A stretch of DNA of 52,379 nt from Desulfobacterales bacterium (GCA_028277765.1 JANQFQ010000085.1:1-52379), one strand, 5' to 3'; positions 15,415 to 25,027 are shown, counted from the stretch's first letter. Made by a program: numbers and translations. Notes: generated by a model not told the origin, from the letters alone.

Positions 15415-17955
15415 ATGAAACTCAACCCACTGGTTATTTCGGTTTTTTTTGTCATTAGTTCTCTTACACCTGTATTCGGTGATATATATATAAATGAAAT
15501 TCTCACATCGAATGCATTAACCAATGTTGACCCGGATTACAATGAGCATGTTGATTGGATAGAAATTTATAACGCAGGTCTTTCTCCGGTTAATCTTGAG
15601 GGGTATTTTCTGACGGATGACTTGTCTGATGAAACCATGTACCAGGTACCGTCGGGTATTATTGTGGCATCTGAAGGATATGTATTGTTCTGGGCAGATA
15701 ATATGAATAACGGTACCCATGTCAATTTCAAATTAGACCGGGATGGTGAAGAAGTCGGTATATTTAACCCACAGGGGGACTTAGTCGATTCCCTTGTTTA
15801 TGATTATCAATACACAGATGTTTCATACGGCAGGAAACCGGATGGAGCAGAAGATTATTTTTACTATGACCACCCAACCCCCCAGGCATCTAATAGCTCT
15901 ATTGGTTACAACGGGAAAGCGTCTATTCCTATATTTTCCGTGACCGCCGGTTTTTACACGCAGAATCAAATAATTGAGTTGTCTGCTGATTCTCCTTCGG
16001 CTGTAATAAGATATACCCTTGACGGCTCTGAACCAACGGTTATATCATCTGCTTATGCGGCCCCTCTTTTGATTGAAAATAGGACAGGGGATGCCAATGT
16101 ATATTCAGAAATCCAGACTAATGTTGGGCCTTTGCCCTTTTACCCGGAATGGGCTCCTCCGTCTGGTGAGGTTTTTAAAGCGACCGTTTTAAGGGCACAG
16201 GTTTTTATCCCAGGTTTCCTTCCAAGTGAAATCGCAACAAACACTTATTTTATAGATAATGACATCCATAATAGATACGCGACACTTCCGGTAATTTCAA
16301 TTGTTTCGGACTATAACCATCTGTTTGATGATGAGAGCGGTATTTATGTTCCCGGAGACACCTATGTAAGCGGGGATTGGCTTACCGGTAATTATTTCCA
16401 AGGTTGGGAAAAACCAGGCCATATTGAATTTTTTGAGACAGGAGGTAATTTAGGATTTTCAGAGGATGTTGGCATAAAAATAGCCGGCAATACCACGCCG
16501 GCAAGTCCTCAAAAAGGGCTGCATGTCATTGCTCGTGATCAGTATGGTGAGGACCGTATCTATTATCCTGTATTTGAAAACTGCATATCAAAAGCAAAAA
16601 ATCTCACAGAGTTCAAACGTTTTGTACTCAGGTCCTGGGGAAGCGCAAGAGGCGGACAGCTTTTAAACGACGCATTTGGGCATATGCTTATGGCGGAAAC
16701 GGAACTGGATATCCAGGCCTACATTCCGGCAGTTGTGTTTATTAATGGAGAGTATTGGGGGTTGCATTCAATCAGGGAAGCAAACAAGCATTCTTGGTAT
16801 TATCAGGATCATTACGGAATAGATAGGGACAATCCCGGTTATGATATTATATCGCATGATGGCTTGAGAGAAGGGGATGATCAGCACTTTGTAGAAATGG
16901 CGAATTATTTTAATACGCACGACATGAGCTTGCCCGGCAATTATGAATATATTAAAACACAAATGGATGTTGAAAATCTTATAATGTATATCGGTCACTC
17001 TGTATATTCGGTAAAACTGGACTGGCCTCATAGAAATGAAGCAATGTGGCGGCCGCGAACCGAGAATGGTAAATGGCGATGGATACAATATGACATGGAT
17101 ACGTGTTTTAATCTTCCTGAAGCTTTATTCGATGGTGTGGGTAATTCCCATGGTGAGGAGTATGATATGATTCGACATGTTATATCCAGTTTAGAGGCGA
17201 ATCCTGGGCTGCCGTCACCGAGCTATTTTTTTGTGCCGCTTTTGGCAAATGCAGAATTTAAGGCCTCATTTATTAACTGGATGGCTGACAGCCTGAATTC
17301 ATATTTTTTACCCGACAGGATGCACTTATTGCTGGATGGCATGGTTTCTGAAATCGAACCTTATATGCAGGAATACAGTGAACGGTGGCAGATAAATTAT
17401 GAGTGGGAGGACCATATAGGCATTATGCGGGATTTTATTGATAATCGTCCGTTTTTTTTAAGGCAGCATATTATTGACGAGTTCAGTTTAAGCGGAACGG
17501 CAACACTTATTGTTGATGTTTCTGATGAAAACAGGGGAACTGTCAGAATCAACAGTATTGAGATTGATGAAGAGACTCCCGGCGCATCCAATGCGCCTTA
17601 TCCCTGGATAGGAACTTATTTCAAAGATATTCCGATTCAATTGCAGGCAATTCCGAATGACGGATATGAGTTTGATGGCTGGCAGGGAGTTTCAGATGAT
17701 GATTCTGAAACGGTTTCAATAATCTTGACCGAAGATTCATCCATAACTGCAACCTTTAAAGTGATTAATGATAACAACAATGGGAACAAGGATGATAATG
17801 ACCGCGGAGATGATGGGGGCGGTGGTGGAGGAAGCTGTTTTATAGACACAACAGCAAAACACATATCAACTGGATTTAGTAACATATTACTTTTTATATT
17901 TATAGGCGCTCTCTTATTGTGCTATATAATTGATTTGAAAGAGAATTGCAGATGA
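15415..17955 (+). CDS. Secreted CotH-family kinase-like protein with lamin-tail domain
   Basis: This 846-aa protein has a signal peptide (about 1-22), a lamin-tail-like beta domain (about 23-145), a chitobiase C-terminal-like segment with RYTLDGSEPT (199-208), a CotH domain (about 285-690) and an InlB B-repeat-like module near 695-782 (YEFDGW, SSITATF). The CotH core includes LDWPHRNEAMW and WRWIQYDMDTCF, which match the acidic active-site region of CotH protein kinases. The C-terminus has six glycines, SCFID, a membrane helix (about 821-840) and a short basic end, a tripartite sorting-type tail. CotH proteins phosphorylate spore-coat and other secreted proteins; the substrate here is unknown. 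Co-transcription with the phosphoesterase is supported by an ATGA overlap. Confidence 0.88.
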   Translation: MKLNPLVISVFFVISSLTPVFGDIYINEILTSNALTNVDPDYNEHVDWIEIYNAGLSPVNLEGYFLTDDLSDETMYQVPSGIIVASEGYVLFWADNMNNGTHVNFKLDRDGEEVGIFNPQGDLVDSLVYDYQYTDVSYGRKPDGAEDYFYYDHPTPQASNSSIGYNGKASIPIFSVTAGFYTQNQIIELSADSPSAVIRYTLDGSEPTVISSAYAAPLLIENRTGDANVYSEIQTNVGPLPFYPEWAPPSGEVFKATVLRAQVFIPGFLPSEIATNTYFIDNDIHNRYATLPVISIVSDYNHLFDDESGIYVPGDTYVSGDWLTGNYFQGWEKPGHIEFFETGGNLGFSEDVGIKIAGNTTPASPQKGLHVIARDQYGEDRIYYPVFENCISKAKNLTEFKRFVLRSWGSARGGQLLNDAFGHMLMAETELDIQAYIPAVVFINGEYWGLHSIREANKHSWYYQDHYGIDRDNPGYDIISHDGLREGDDQHFVEMANYFNTHDMSLPGNYEYIKTQMDVENLIMYIGHSVYSVKLDWPHRNEAMWRPRTENGKWRWIQYDMDTCFNLPEALFDGVGNSHGEEYDMIRHVISSLEANPGLPSPSYFFVPLLANAEFKASFINWMADSLNSYFLPDRMHLLLDGMVSEIEPYMQEYSERWQINYEWEDHIGIMRDFIDNRPFFLRQHIIDEFSLSGTATLIVDVSDENRGTVRINSIEIDEETPGASNAPYPWIGTYFKDIPIQLQAIPNDGYEFDGWQGVSDDDSETVSIILTEDSSITATFKVINDNNNGNKDDNDRGDDGGGGGGSCFIDTTAKHISTGFSNILLFIFIGALLLCYIIDLKENCR

Positions 17956-19166
17956 TGAAAGAGAAACTGTTTTTAAAAGTTGTTGTTGTAATTTTGCTGA
18001 TGAGCATTCACGCATGGGGAGCGGATCTTCGGAAAGGGCCTTATCTGATATATACCGGGACCAATACACAGATGAAGATGCTCTGGCAGTTATATGAAAC
18101 ACAGACCTGTAAGTTGACTTGGAGACAATTTGCTGCACATCCTTTAGGAAGTGTTGTCACCAGGGAGTATGGAACAGATCATCAGCATGCTTATGTTATT
18201 CAGGGACTCACACCCGGAGCAGAATATCATTATACCTTAAGTGTTGGAGATGATGATTACACCGGTTCTTTTTATGCGGCGCCTGCTGAAGATGACATTT
18301 CCTTGAAATTTATGGTTTACGGGGATTCACGTTTATTTCCGGACACGCACAATGAAGTTGCCGGGGCAATGGTAGCAGCGTATATGGACGATCCTGGTTT
18401 TCAGAAATTGGTTATCTCAGTAGGAGACCTGGTAACTGACGGGGATAATGAAATGAACTGGGATCTTGAACTGTTTGATCCGCAACAGGAAAACATTCAT
18501 GAGATGATGGCAAGCCTGCCGCTGCAGTCGTGCATGGGCAATCATGACCTGCCGGGGGATCTTTTTAAAAAATATCTTCCTTACCCATATGTCACAGACA
18601 TGTACTGGTCCTTTGATTACGGCCCCGCGCATTTTGCAATTATTGATCAGTTCGCGGAAGGATATGGGGTTATCGGTAATACTCAGATTGAATGGTTAGA
18701 AGACGATCTTGCGTTGACAGAAAAAAAGTGGAAGTTCATTGTTCTTCACGGGCCGGGTTATGGGGCTGGCACACATGCGAATGTTCAGGAAGTACAGGAT
18801 GCCATTCAGCCGCTTTGTGAAGATTATAATGTTTCTATTGTTTTTGCAGGTCATAATCATAATTATTCCAGAGCTGTTGTGAACGGTGTAAATCATGTGA
18901 CGTCAGGCGGAGGCGGCTGTCATCTGTATCCGGTAGATGTTAATTATCCATTTATTGTCGCGGCGGTCGAAGCTCATCATTTCTGTAAGATTGATATAAA
19001 TCGCGGATTATTAACATTGTCTGCTGAAACCATTGACGGAATCGTATTAGATAAAGTTACAATCTCTGCCAAGGAGAATGATCGGTTCCAGGGGGACTTT
19101 TCTGGCGAACAGAACGTAAACAGTGCCGGGGGGGGCTGCTTTATAGAAAACCTATGGTCATATTAA
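17952..19166 (+). CDS. Secreted purple-acid-phosphatase-like metallophosphoesterase
   Basis: About 404 aa from the ATG at 17952, which overlaps the upstream stop as ATGA; a TTG at 17946 is less likely. It has a signal peptide (about 1-23), a fibronectin-III-like N-domain and a calcineurin-type domain with metal motifs YGDSR, GDLVTDG, GNHD, VLHGPGYG and GHNHNYSR. Such enzymes hydrolyse phosphomonoesters in the periplasm or outside. The protein ends GGGCFIENLWSY: it keeps the Gly-Cys-Phe-Ile start of the tag seen in the CotH protein but lacks the following membrane helix. An eight-G tract (19128-19135) encodes the glycines. Pairing with a kinase-like protein suggests opposite phosphorylation roles (inference). 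Confidence 0.88.
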   Translation: MMKEKLFLKVVVVILLMSIHAWGADLRKGPYLIYTGTNTQMKMLWQLYETQTCKLTWRQFAAHPLGSVVTREYGTDHQHAYVIQGLTPGAEYHYTLSVGDDDYTGSFYAAPAEDDISLKFMVYGDSRLFPDTHNEVAGAMVAAYMDDPGFQKLVISVGDLVTDGDNEMNWDLELFDPQQENIHEMMASLPLQSCMGNHDLPGDLFKKYLPYPYVTDMYWSFDYGPAHFAIIDQFAEGYGVIGNTQIEWLEDDLALTEKKWKFIVLHGPGYGAGTHANVQEVQDAIQPLCEDYNVSIVFAGHNHNYSRAVVNGVNHVTSGGGGCHLYPVDVNYPFIVAAVEAHHFCKIDINRGLLTLSAETIDGIVLDKVTISAKENDRFQGDFSGEQNVNSAGGGCFIENLWSY

Positions 19167-19196
19167 ACAAAACTGATTGGGTTGGAAATAAATTAT

Positions 19197-19224
19197 TTGA
19201 CATCCTTAATTATCATTTTAAAAT
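19197..19224 (+). promoter_or_regulatory. Candidate sigma-70 promoter
   Basis: TTGACA (19197-19202), 16 bp, TAAAAT (19219-19224) in the 170-bp gap before the HAMP membrane protein. This would allow the DUF4956-HlyD-TolC-VTC genes to be expressed separately from CotH. Confidence 0.45.
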
Positions 19225-19336
19225 AGTATCTATCGTTTCAATATCAGATCATGATCTTACGGGCTGTCAGCTCGCCTTATGTTAAAAAAATCTGTCCGCT
19301 TGTTTATATAAAGTCACATATAAAGGATACTATCCC

Positions 19337-19906
19337 ATGGCTATTGTGCATAATAAAAGAAAGTTAAAAAACTATTTAATCAATACAGTTGTTCAGGGCA
19401 AAATTATATTCTATAACCTACTCCACTCATTTATTATTGTAGCACTGACCATAATGGTTTTGCTCTCAGGCGCCGGCCCTGAAATGAAAATTATCCTGAT
19501 CATTGTTTCAGTGGTTCTTCTGGTGGTTATCAATCAAATCCTCATATCGCATTTAATATGCGGACCGTTAGTAAATTTTACAATTACATTTAAAAAAATT
19601 GCAGATGGGGACCTGACAAGAAAAATTTATTTAAGGCGCGATGATCTTTTAAAAGATGAAGCACAACAGATTAATAACATGATCGACGGGCTTTCGTCCT
19701 TAATAGCGGATATTATGAAGGATAGCCGGCTACTTGCTTCAGTACTAAAAGAGATCAAACTAAAAGCGGGTAATAACGAGGACTTTAAAAAGATATTTAG
19801 TGCTCTGGAGAACAATGAGCCTGATATTGAAGAACGCTTGACAAGGATTAGGCTAGTCCATGATGATTCTTTGTCTGAAGAAAAGGAGTATAAGACAGAT
19901 GTTTGA
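19337..19906 (+). CDS. Two-helix membrane protein with HAMP domain
   Basis: A 189-aa protein with two hydrophobic helices (about 29-47 and 52-75) separated by a tiny loop, followed by a HAMP domain (about 72-128, with the typical IADGDLTRKI) and a charged tail. It has no kinase, cyclase or methyl-accepting domain. HAMP domains pass conformational signals across membranes. Sitting just before the DUF4956/HlyD/TolC set, it may regulate that assembly; this is inferred from position only. AAAGGA lies upstream of the ATG. Confidence 0.78.
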   Translation: MAIVHNKRKLKNYLINTVVQGKIIFYNLLHSFIIVALTIMVLLSGAGPEMKIILIIVSVVLLVVINQILISHLICGPLVNFTITFKKIADGDLTRKIYLRRDDLLKDEAQQINNMIDGLSSLIADIMKDSRLLASVLKEIKLKAGNNEDFKKIFSALENNEPDIEERLTRIRLVHDDSLSEEKEYKTDV

Positions 19907-20582
19907 TTTTTTTAATTTACAGACAGCAGTTCAGCACCCTACAGCAATAACGGTGTTTTATACATTTCTTCTCGCATTCGCGCTTTCATCCATGCTTGCG
20001 TTTACCTATGAAAAGACCTTCAAAGGTCTTTCGTATTCAAGAAATTTTGTGCAGGCACTGGTTTTAAGTTCAATCGTTGCCGCGACAGTGATACAGGCGA
20101 TTGGGGACAGTGTTGCAATAGGCCTTGGCATGATTGGCGCACTGTCAATTATCCGTTTCAGGACCAGTCTTAGGGATCCAAGAGACATCATCTTTATTTT
20201 TGCCGGTCTGGCAGCGGGCATTTCATGCGGTGTCAGAGGCTATAATATCGCTGTACTGGGTACGGTCGGGTTCTGCCTAGTCGCGTTTATGCTGCACTAC
20301 TCACCCTTTGGACATACCAGTTTTTTTGATGGGATGTTGAGATTCAATATGGCGAATGACACGGAGAGCAAGGTTCAGCTTGAAACAGTACTTAATGAAT
20401 ACTGTAAAATATTCGTACTCATAACGCTTCGTGATTTAGCCCAGGGAAAACGTCTCGATTACGCGTATCATATAAAACTTCGTGATGAAAAGGATAAAAC
20501 CAGGTTTGTTGAAACACTTCAAGGGATTGAGACAATCAAGGGGATCAATTTGATGCTTCAGGAGACAACTGTGGAATTATGA
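19899..20582 (+). CDS. DUF4956 family membrane protein
   Basis: Start chosen at ATG 19899 (MFDFFNLQ), with AGGAG at 19884-19888, giving about 227 aa and an 8-bp overlap with the preceding gene. An upstream in-frame ATG at 19860 lies inside that gene. Four hydrophobic helices lie in the first two thirds, with the family-like stretch GMIGALSIIRFRTSLRDPRDI. A soluble alpha/beta C-terminal domain follows. DUF4956 proteins are commonly encoded next to VTC and CotH genes; the biochemical role is not established. Possibly the membrane partner of the VTC-domain protein at 23024. Confidence 0.85.
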   Translation: MFDFFNLQTAVQHPTAITVFYTFLLAFALSSMLAFTYEKTFKGLSYSRNFVQALVLSSIVAATVIQAIGDSVAIGLGMIGALSIIRFRTSLRDPRDIIFIFAGLAAGISCGVRGYNIAVLGTVGFCLVAFMLHYSPFGHTSFFDGMLRFNMANDTESKVQLETVLNEYCKIFVLITLRDLAQGKRLDYAYHIKLRDEKDKTRFVETLQGIETIKGINLMLQETTVEL

Positions 20583-21658
20583 TTTTAAGAATAGGGAACA
20601 TGTCGGGAATAAAGCTATTGTATGTTGAATGGTTTATTGTTATGGCCATCATCTTGCTGATCGCGTTCATGGACAAAGGTGAATCGACTAATTTTTATGG
20701 TATTGCTGAGACTAAAGAGGTTGTCATTAATTCAAACATTCCGGTAGAAATCAAAAAGATTTACGTCGTTCCCGGTCAAGAAGTTATGGAAGGAGACACC
20801 CTTGTTGAGCTGACAAGCCCTGAGTTGATTATAAAAATCAATGAAACTTCCCATCAACTTGAAAAACTGAAAGCACAGAAAACACTTAATGACAGTGAAA
20901 AAAAGTCGCTGATCAGTCAGCTGGAATCTCAGAAAGCCTCTATCATCAGTGATATTAATTACAGGATTCAGCAGCTGAAGTCTCAGCATGAAATCAATAA
21001 GGAGCTTACATCAGAGTTAAAAAGTATCAGCCAGGATGAGGATACTGTTGTTAAGCAAAAAAGCTACAAGAACCCTTTGATGATAAAAATTGAAAGTTTA
21101 AAAAAAGAACGGGAGCACGCGGTTAATTTGGTTCAGATTAAAATAGACAACCTGAAAACAGGTGATCAAACGCCTGAAGACGCCGTGGCTATCCAGATTC
21201 AAAGCCTGAATGAAGAATTAAAACTGCTATATGAAGAAAAAAACAAACTGATAATCATTGCAAGCATCAATGGTATAATAGGTTCTGTTAACTTCAAAGC
21301 AGGTGAAAAAATATCCCCTTTTACGCCGATTGTAACACTTCACACAAAAGCGCCTTCATATGTTATCGGATACATACCTGAAAATATTTACAATAAAATA
21401 AGCAATGGCGAAAAAGTAAAAATTGTTTCCCTGACCAATATGGATGCTAAAACATTTGGAGAAGTCGTGGGGGTCGGATCCCGAATCGTGGAATACCCAT
21501 TAAGACTGAGGAAAAGGCCTGAAGTCCAGATGTGGGGAAGAGAAGTCCAAGTAAAAATACCATATGACAACAGTTTTCTGCTCGGTGAAAAGGTGTTGAT
21601 CAGTTCAGAAGGGATGAACAATCCTACTTATCAGAAAAAGTTAAAAAAACTTTTTTAA
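20579..21658 (+). CDS. HlyD-like membrane fusion / periplasmic adaptor protein
   Basis: A 359-aa protein with one N-terminal membrane anchor (about 12-30), a lipoyl-like half motif (VPGQEVMEGDTLVELTSPEL), a long coiled coil (about 85-215) and a second lipoyl half plus beta-barrel region (SINGIIGSVNFKAGEKISPF). This is the architecture of adaptors that join an inner-membrane exporter to a TolC-type channel. Its start overlaps the DUF4956 stop by ATGA, and a TolC-like gene follows after 14 bp. No ABC or RND transporter is nearby, so DUF4956 may take the inner-membrane place (inference). Confidence 0.85.
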   Translation: MILRIGNMSGIKLLYVEWFIVMAIILLIAFMDKGESTNFYGIAETKEVVINSNIPVEIKKIYVVPGQEVMEGDTLVELTSPELIIKINETSHQLEKLKAQKTLNDSEKKSLISQLESQKASIISDINYRIQQLKSQHEINKELTSELKSISQDEDTVVKQKSYKNPLMIKIESLKKEREHAVNLVQIKIDNLKTGDQTPEDAVAIQIQSLNEELKLLYEEKNKLIIIASINGIIGSVNFKAGEKISPFTPIVTLHTKAPSYVIGYIPENIYNKISNGEKVKIVSLTNMDAKTFGEVVGVGSRIVEYPLRLRKRPEVQMWGREVQVKIPYDNSFLLGEKVLISSEGMNNPTYQKKLKKLF

Positions 21659-21672
21659 TAGAAGAGAGAATC

Positions 21673-22941
21673 ATGAAAATTAAAAAAAATATTTTTATGT
21701 TGATCTTGTTTCTCCTGGCTGCAGACGCTTCATCTGTTTTTGCATCAGGAATTTCAATCCATGATTATTTATCGTCAGCCTTTACAGATAGCTCTCTGGT
21801 TTTTCAGGAAGAAAAAGTCTCCTTTTTAAAAAAGTCATTATCCCGTACACCTATCATTAATGAGATTGAACTGAGAGCAAAAGTGGAAGACTTTGATGAT
21901 ATCAAGAAGAGCTACACCGTTAGGGTGAAACCAAACGGGCTGGATGAGATTGTCATGGGCAATAAGGCGAATGATACTACACTAAGATATAATATTGCGA
22001 AACTCGAGTTGTTAAAAAATAATGCATTAAAGGACCGGTACCATAATGTGATCGATTATATGTATACAAGGCAGAGAATTGAGTTGAACAGGAAATTGAT
22101 TGTTTTATATACAGACAGGATTAATGTGCTTAATAGAAGTATTAACTCTCTTAATTTTGATGCTAAAGATCTTATTGAAGCAGAAGATGATATGATACAG
22201 ATAAAAATCGATATGATCGAACTTGAAAACAAGATTGTTGAATTAGAAGACGAAATAAATGGCAACATCGGATGGGAACAGGATATTGCGTTTAATTCGG
22301 ACCGAATAGCCAGCATAAGGGATATCGAAGAACGCGTATCCATGCATCCGGGCAATATCCCCAACAGGAATATTCATCTGGTCAGTTCAGAATTAAGTTT
22401 TAAACTTGCTGAAAACAATTATAACCTTGAAAAGGCGGGAAATAAGCGATTCATTAATTTTATAGAAGCATCCTATGATCATGATCTCACTGAATGGGAT
22501 GCCAAAGAAAAAGCTTTTTCTGTTGGTCTTGGGATAAAGCTGCCGATTGTTAACCCCAATAAACTTGAAACCCACAAAAAAAGACTGGAACTGTTTCAGG
22601 AAAAGAGCAATTACGAAAATCGCCAAAAGGAAATTGCAGAAGAACAGGTCCGGCTGTTGCGGGATCTAAAAAGATTGATCAAACAGTATTATTTACTTAT
22701 TGGAAAAAAGGAAGGGGGCTCGTCTGAAACGTCCTTTAAAAAATTCAGGAAAGTTGAAGGTGTGAATCCATTAATTCTATTAAAACTGAAAGAGAGTTCC
22801 CTAAAAACAGACATATCCCTCGAAAAGGTAAAATTTCAAATTTATACTAAATATATAAACCTCCTAGATGCATCAGGCAGATTATCAAAAAAACCGTTTA
22901 ATAATTATTTATATCGTGGTCTTGAGATGATCGCACCATAA
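21673..22941 (+). CDS. TolC-like outer membrane efflux protein
   Basis: A 422-aa protein with a signal peptide (about 1-24) and long amphipathic helices broken by short strands, as in the TolC/OEP fold. A GLGIKLPI-type segment (about 275) resembles the OEP beta-barrel turn. Sequence similarity to canonical TolC looks low, so the call rests on the signal peptide, helical pattern, length and the adaptor gene immediately upstream. Probably forms the outer-membrane duct of the HlyD-like adaptor. Confidence 0.65.
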   Translation: MKIKKNIFMLILFLLAADASSVFASGISIHDYLSSAFTDSSLVFQEEKVSFLKKSLSRTPIINEIELRAKVEDFDDIKKSYTVRVKPNGLDEIVMGNKANDTTLRYNIAKLELLKNNALKDRYHNVIDYMYTRQRIELNRKLIVLYTDRINVLNRSINSLNFDAKDLIEAEDDMIQIKIDMIELENKIVELEDEINGNIGWEQDIAFNSDRIASIRDIEERVSMHPGNIPNRNIHLVSSELSFKLAENNYNLEKAGNKRFINFIEASYDHDLTEWDAKEKAFSVGLGIKLPIVNPNKLETHKKRLELFQEKSNYENRQKEIAEEQVRLLRDLKRLIKQYYLLIGKKEGGSSETSFKKFRKVEGVNPLILLKLKESSLKTDISLEKVKFQIYTKYINLLDASGRLSKKPFNNYLYRGLEMIAP

Positions 22942-23023
22942 ACTATAGAGGACATATATAAACATATAATGATATTTACGACAAATATGCGTTTTTTTAG
23001 TCATTACAGGCAGTTGGGGAGGC

Positions 23024-23830
23024 ATGAAGAATAACATCCAGAAAAATGTTCTGCCGATCATTGACCGTTATGAAGCCAAGTTTACCATACCGTTTGATAT
23101 GGTAGCGCCAATATCCGATTTTGTATCAATTTATTGTTATCTTGATAAATATTCCGAGGCTGTGAATAACCAGTTTTATAAGGTAAACAATCTATATTTT
23201 GATTCTCCGAATTACCTGTTTCTCAGAAACCGTCTTGATGGTTGTGATAATAGATTTAATATGCGGATGCGCTCTTATGGCGACAGTTCAACCATGCCTT
23301 ATTTTTTTGAAATTAAGCAGAAGCATTGTAATGTTATACGAAAATACAGGGCAAAAGTCTCAAACGCCAAGTGGTTTGAGATGTTCGAGCGGTCTGGCTG
23401 TGAACAGGACTTCAAAAAAGATGACATGGGCATATCGAATTTGAACCTGTTTTTAAGATTAGCAATCGCTTACAATGCCGCACCAAAAGTTCTGACACAA
23501 TACACGCGAAAAGCTTATATCTCGGATGTTGATGATTACGCCAGGGTGACGTTTGATATTGATTTAAGGTATCAGCCCGAAAACAATTATAACCTCGTGC
23601 CGGATGAAAACCAGATGATTCACCTTGATCATCCGTTGCGTTTTGATCCGGATTGTAATGTGATTTTAGAGTTGAAATGTTATCCGTCCCAGGTCCCCTT
23701 CTGGATGATAGATCTGATAAAACAGTTTAACCTCCAAAGGAGAAGCTTTTCAAAATATGTAACTGGTGTAACCGAAGTATTGCAACTTTTTCATTATGCG
23801 ACAGATGAAAGGCAGAGTATTTTAGTATGA
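23024..23830 (+). CDS. VTC-domain polyphosphate polymerase family protein
   Basis: A 268-aa protein matching the VTC tunnel domain along its length: RYEAK (15-19), YFDSP (58-62), RFNMRMRSYG (77-86), FFEIKQK (94-100), TQYTRKAY (158-165), FDIDLRY and LELK (215-218). In yeast Vtc4 such a tunnel of basic residues plus acidic metal ligands makes polyphosphate from ATP. There is no SPX domain and no membrane helix, so membrane association could come from DUF4956. Shine-Dalgarno GGGGAGG precedes the ATG. Family assignment is strong; the product is inferred. Confidence 0.88.
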   Translation: MKNNIQKNVLPIIDRYEAKFTIPFDMVAPISDFVSIYCYLDKYSEAVNNQFYKVNNLYFDSPNYLFLRNRLDGCDNRFNMRMRSYGDSSTMPYFFEIKQKHCNVIRKYRAKVSNAKWFEMFERSGCEQDFKKDDMGISNLNLFLRLAIAYNAAPKVLTQYTRKAYISDVDDYARVTFDIDLRYQPENNYNLVPDENQMIHLDHPLRFDPDCNVILELKCYPSQVPFWMIDLIKQFNLQRRSFSKYVTGVTEVLQLFHYATDERQSILV

Positions 23831-23854
23831 TGTAAATAACCATAGGTGATCTTT

Positions 23855-25027
23855 ATGACAGGTAAGAAAATCTTAATAGCGGTTCTATTTGTGCTGATGT
23901 TCTCAGACGCTGCATATGCCGGGGCTTTTGATGTAAACAGTATCGGCGTTAAAGCGAATTCCATGGGAAGCGCTTTTACCGGCATCGCGGATGATGCTTC
24001 AGCAGTATATTATAACCCTTCGGGTTTGGTTTTTTGTGACGACCATACATGGTATTCTCAAGTATACGGGAACTTGTATTTATCAAAAATTACTTATCAG
24101 GCAAACGGTATCCAAGACAAGAGCAGAGAAAAATATGTCGTTCCCGGTTTTTTTATCGCGAGAAAGCTGAAAAAGTGGGCTTTTGGGTTTGGGACCTATA
24201 TCCCATATGCGAGTAATATCGGAACCGTATATAATGATTTTCAGGATTCGGATTATAAAATTGAATCCTCTTCAGGATTTGACGCATTGACTACTGTCTG
24301 TGCATTTCAGCTCTCGTCAAAACTGTCCGTGGGGGCGGGCCTTTCTTCATATTGGGGAAAAATGGAGAATGAGGTATATCAATTTATGGAGGTTAAAAGT
24401 GAATATAATGACAGGGCTGGTTACGGTTTTAATGTTGGCATCATGTATAAAATTACAGATGAATTAAGCATGGGGCTGGTATTTAGGAGTAAGGTTTCCG
24501 TAGATATGGACGGTTTTGTTAAGGCTGATGATATAACAAATGATTCTGACATAGAATTTGAACTGCCGGTTTATTATTCAATTGGATTGGGCTATAAGCC
24601 TAATCCAAAGCTGACCCTGGGTGTAGATTATTGTTATATGCGATGGAAAGATATGGATGAAATCGAGTATAAAACAGCCGGGATTAAAACCAGCCAGCGG
24701 ACGTTTTATGAAAACAGCTGTCGGTTAGGACTGGGACTGGCATACCAATTTAAAAAAGACATGGCGATTAGGCTTGGAATGAAATATGAAGAAAATGCCA
24801 CAGAAAAACAGGGGCTTGAAACATCAGATGATTTTAATATCCTTGTCCCATCATCGTGTGATGTTGATCTGTTTACTTATTCAGTAGGTATGGCTTATAA
24901 TCTTTCGGATAATACTGAATTCAGCCTGACCGGTTTTTATGTTGAAGGGAAAGAAAGAGAGTATAATTTTAAAAGATACAGCCAGGAGCACAGTGCTTTG
25001 CTCATTGGATTCCGGTTTAAGTATTAG
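23855..25027 (+). CDS. FadL/OmpP1-type outer membrane porin
   Basis: Start chosen at ATG 23855 with AGGTGA at 23844-23849; a GTG at 23846 would overlap that site. About 390 aa with a signal peptide ending near AYA-GAF and the family N-terminus (NSMGSAFTGIADDASAVYYNPSGL). Many amphipathic strands follow, with a C-terminal aromatic strand ending FRFKY. FadL-type proteins let hydrophobic or aromatic compounds cross the outer membrane. It closes the CotH-VTC run of genes; whether it belongs functionally is unclear. Confidence 0.88.
   Translation: MTGKKILIAVLFVLMFSDAAYAGAFDVNSIGVKANSMGSAFTGIADDASAVYYNPSGLVFCDDHTWYSQVYGNLYLSKITYQANGIQDKSREKYVVPGFFIARKLKKWAFGFGTYIPYASNIGTVYNDFQDSDYKIESSSGFDALTTVCAFQLSSKLSVGAGLSSYWGKMENEVYQFMEVKSEYNDRAGYGFNVGIMYKITDELSMGLVFRSKVSVDMDGFVKADDITNDSDIEFELPVYYSIGLGYKPNPKLTLGVDYCYMRWKDMDEIEYKTAGIKTSQRTFYENSCRLGLGLAYQFKKDMAIRLGMKYEENATEKQGLETSDDFNILVPSSCDVDLFTYSVGMAYNLSDNTEFSLTGFYVEGKEREYNFKRYSQEHSALLIGFRFKY

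Noticed and set aside
19128..19190. Frameshift at the eight-G tract hiding a full membrane tail in the phosphoesterase
   Set aside because: Both other frames were read: one hits a stop at once, the other gives about 49 residues without a clear membrane helix or basic end, so a simple one-base slip does not restore the tail.
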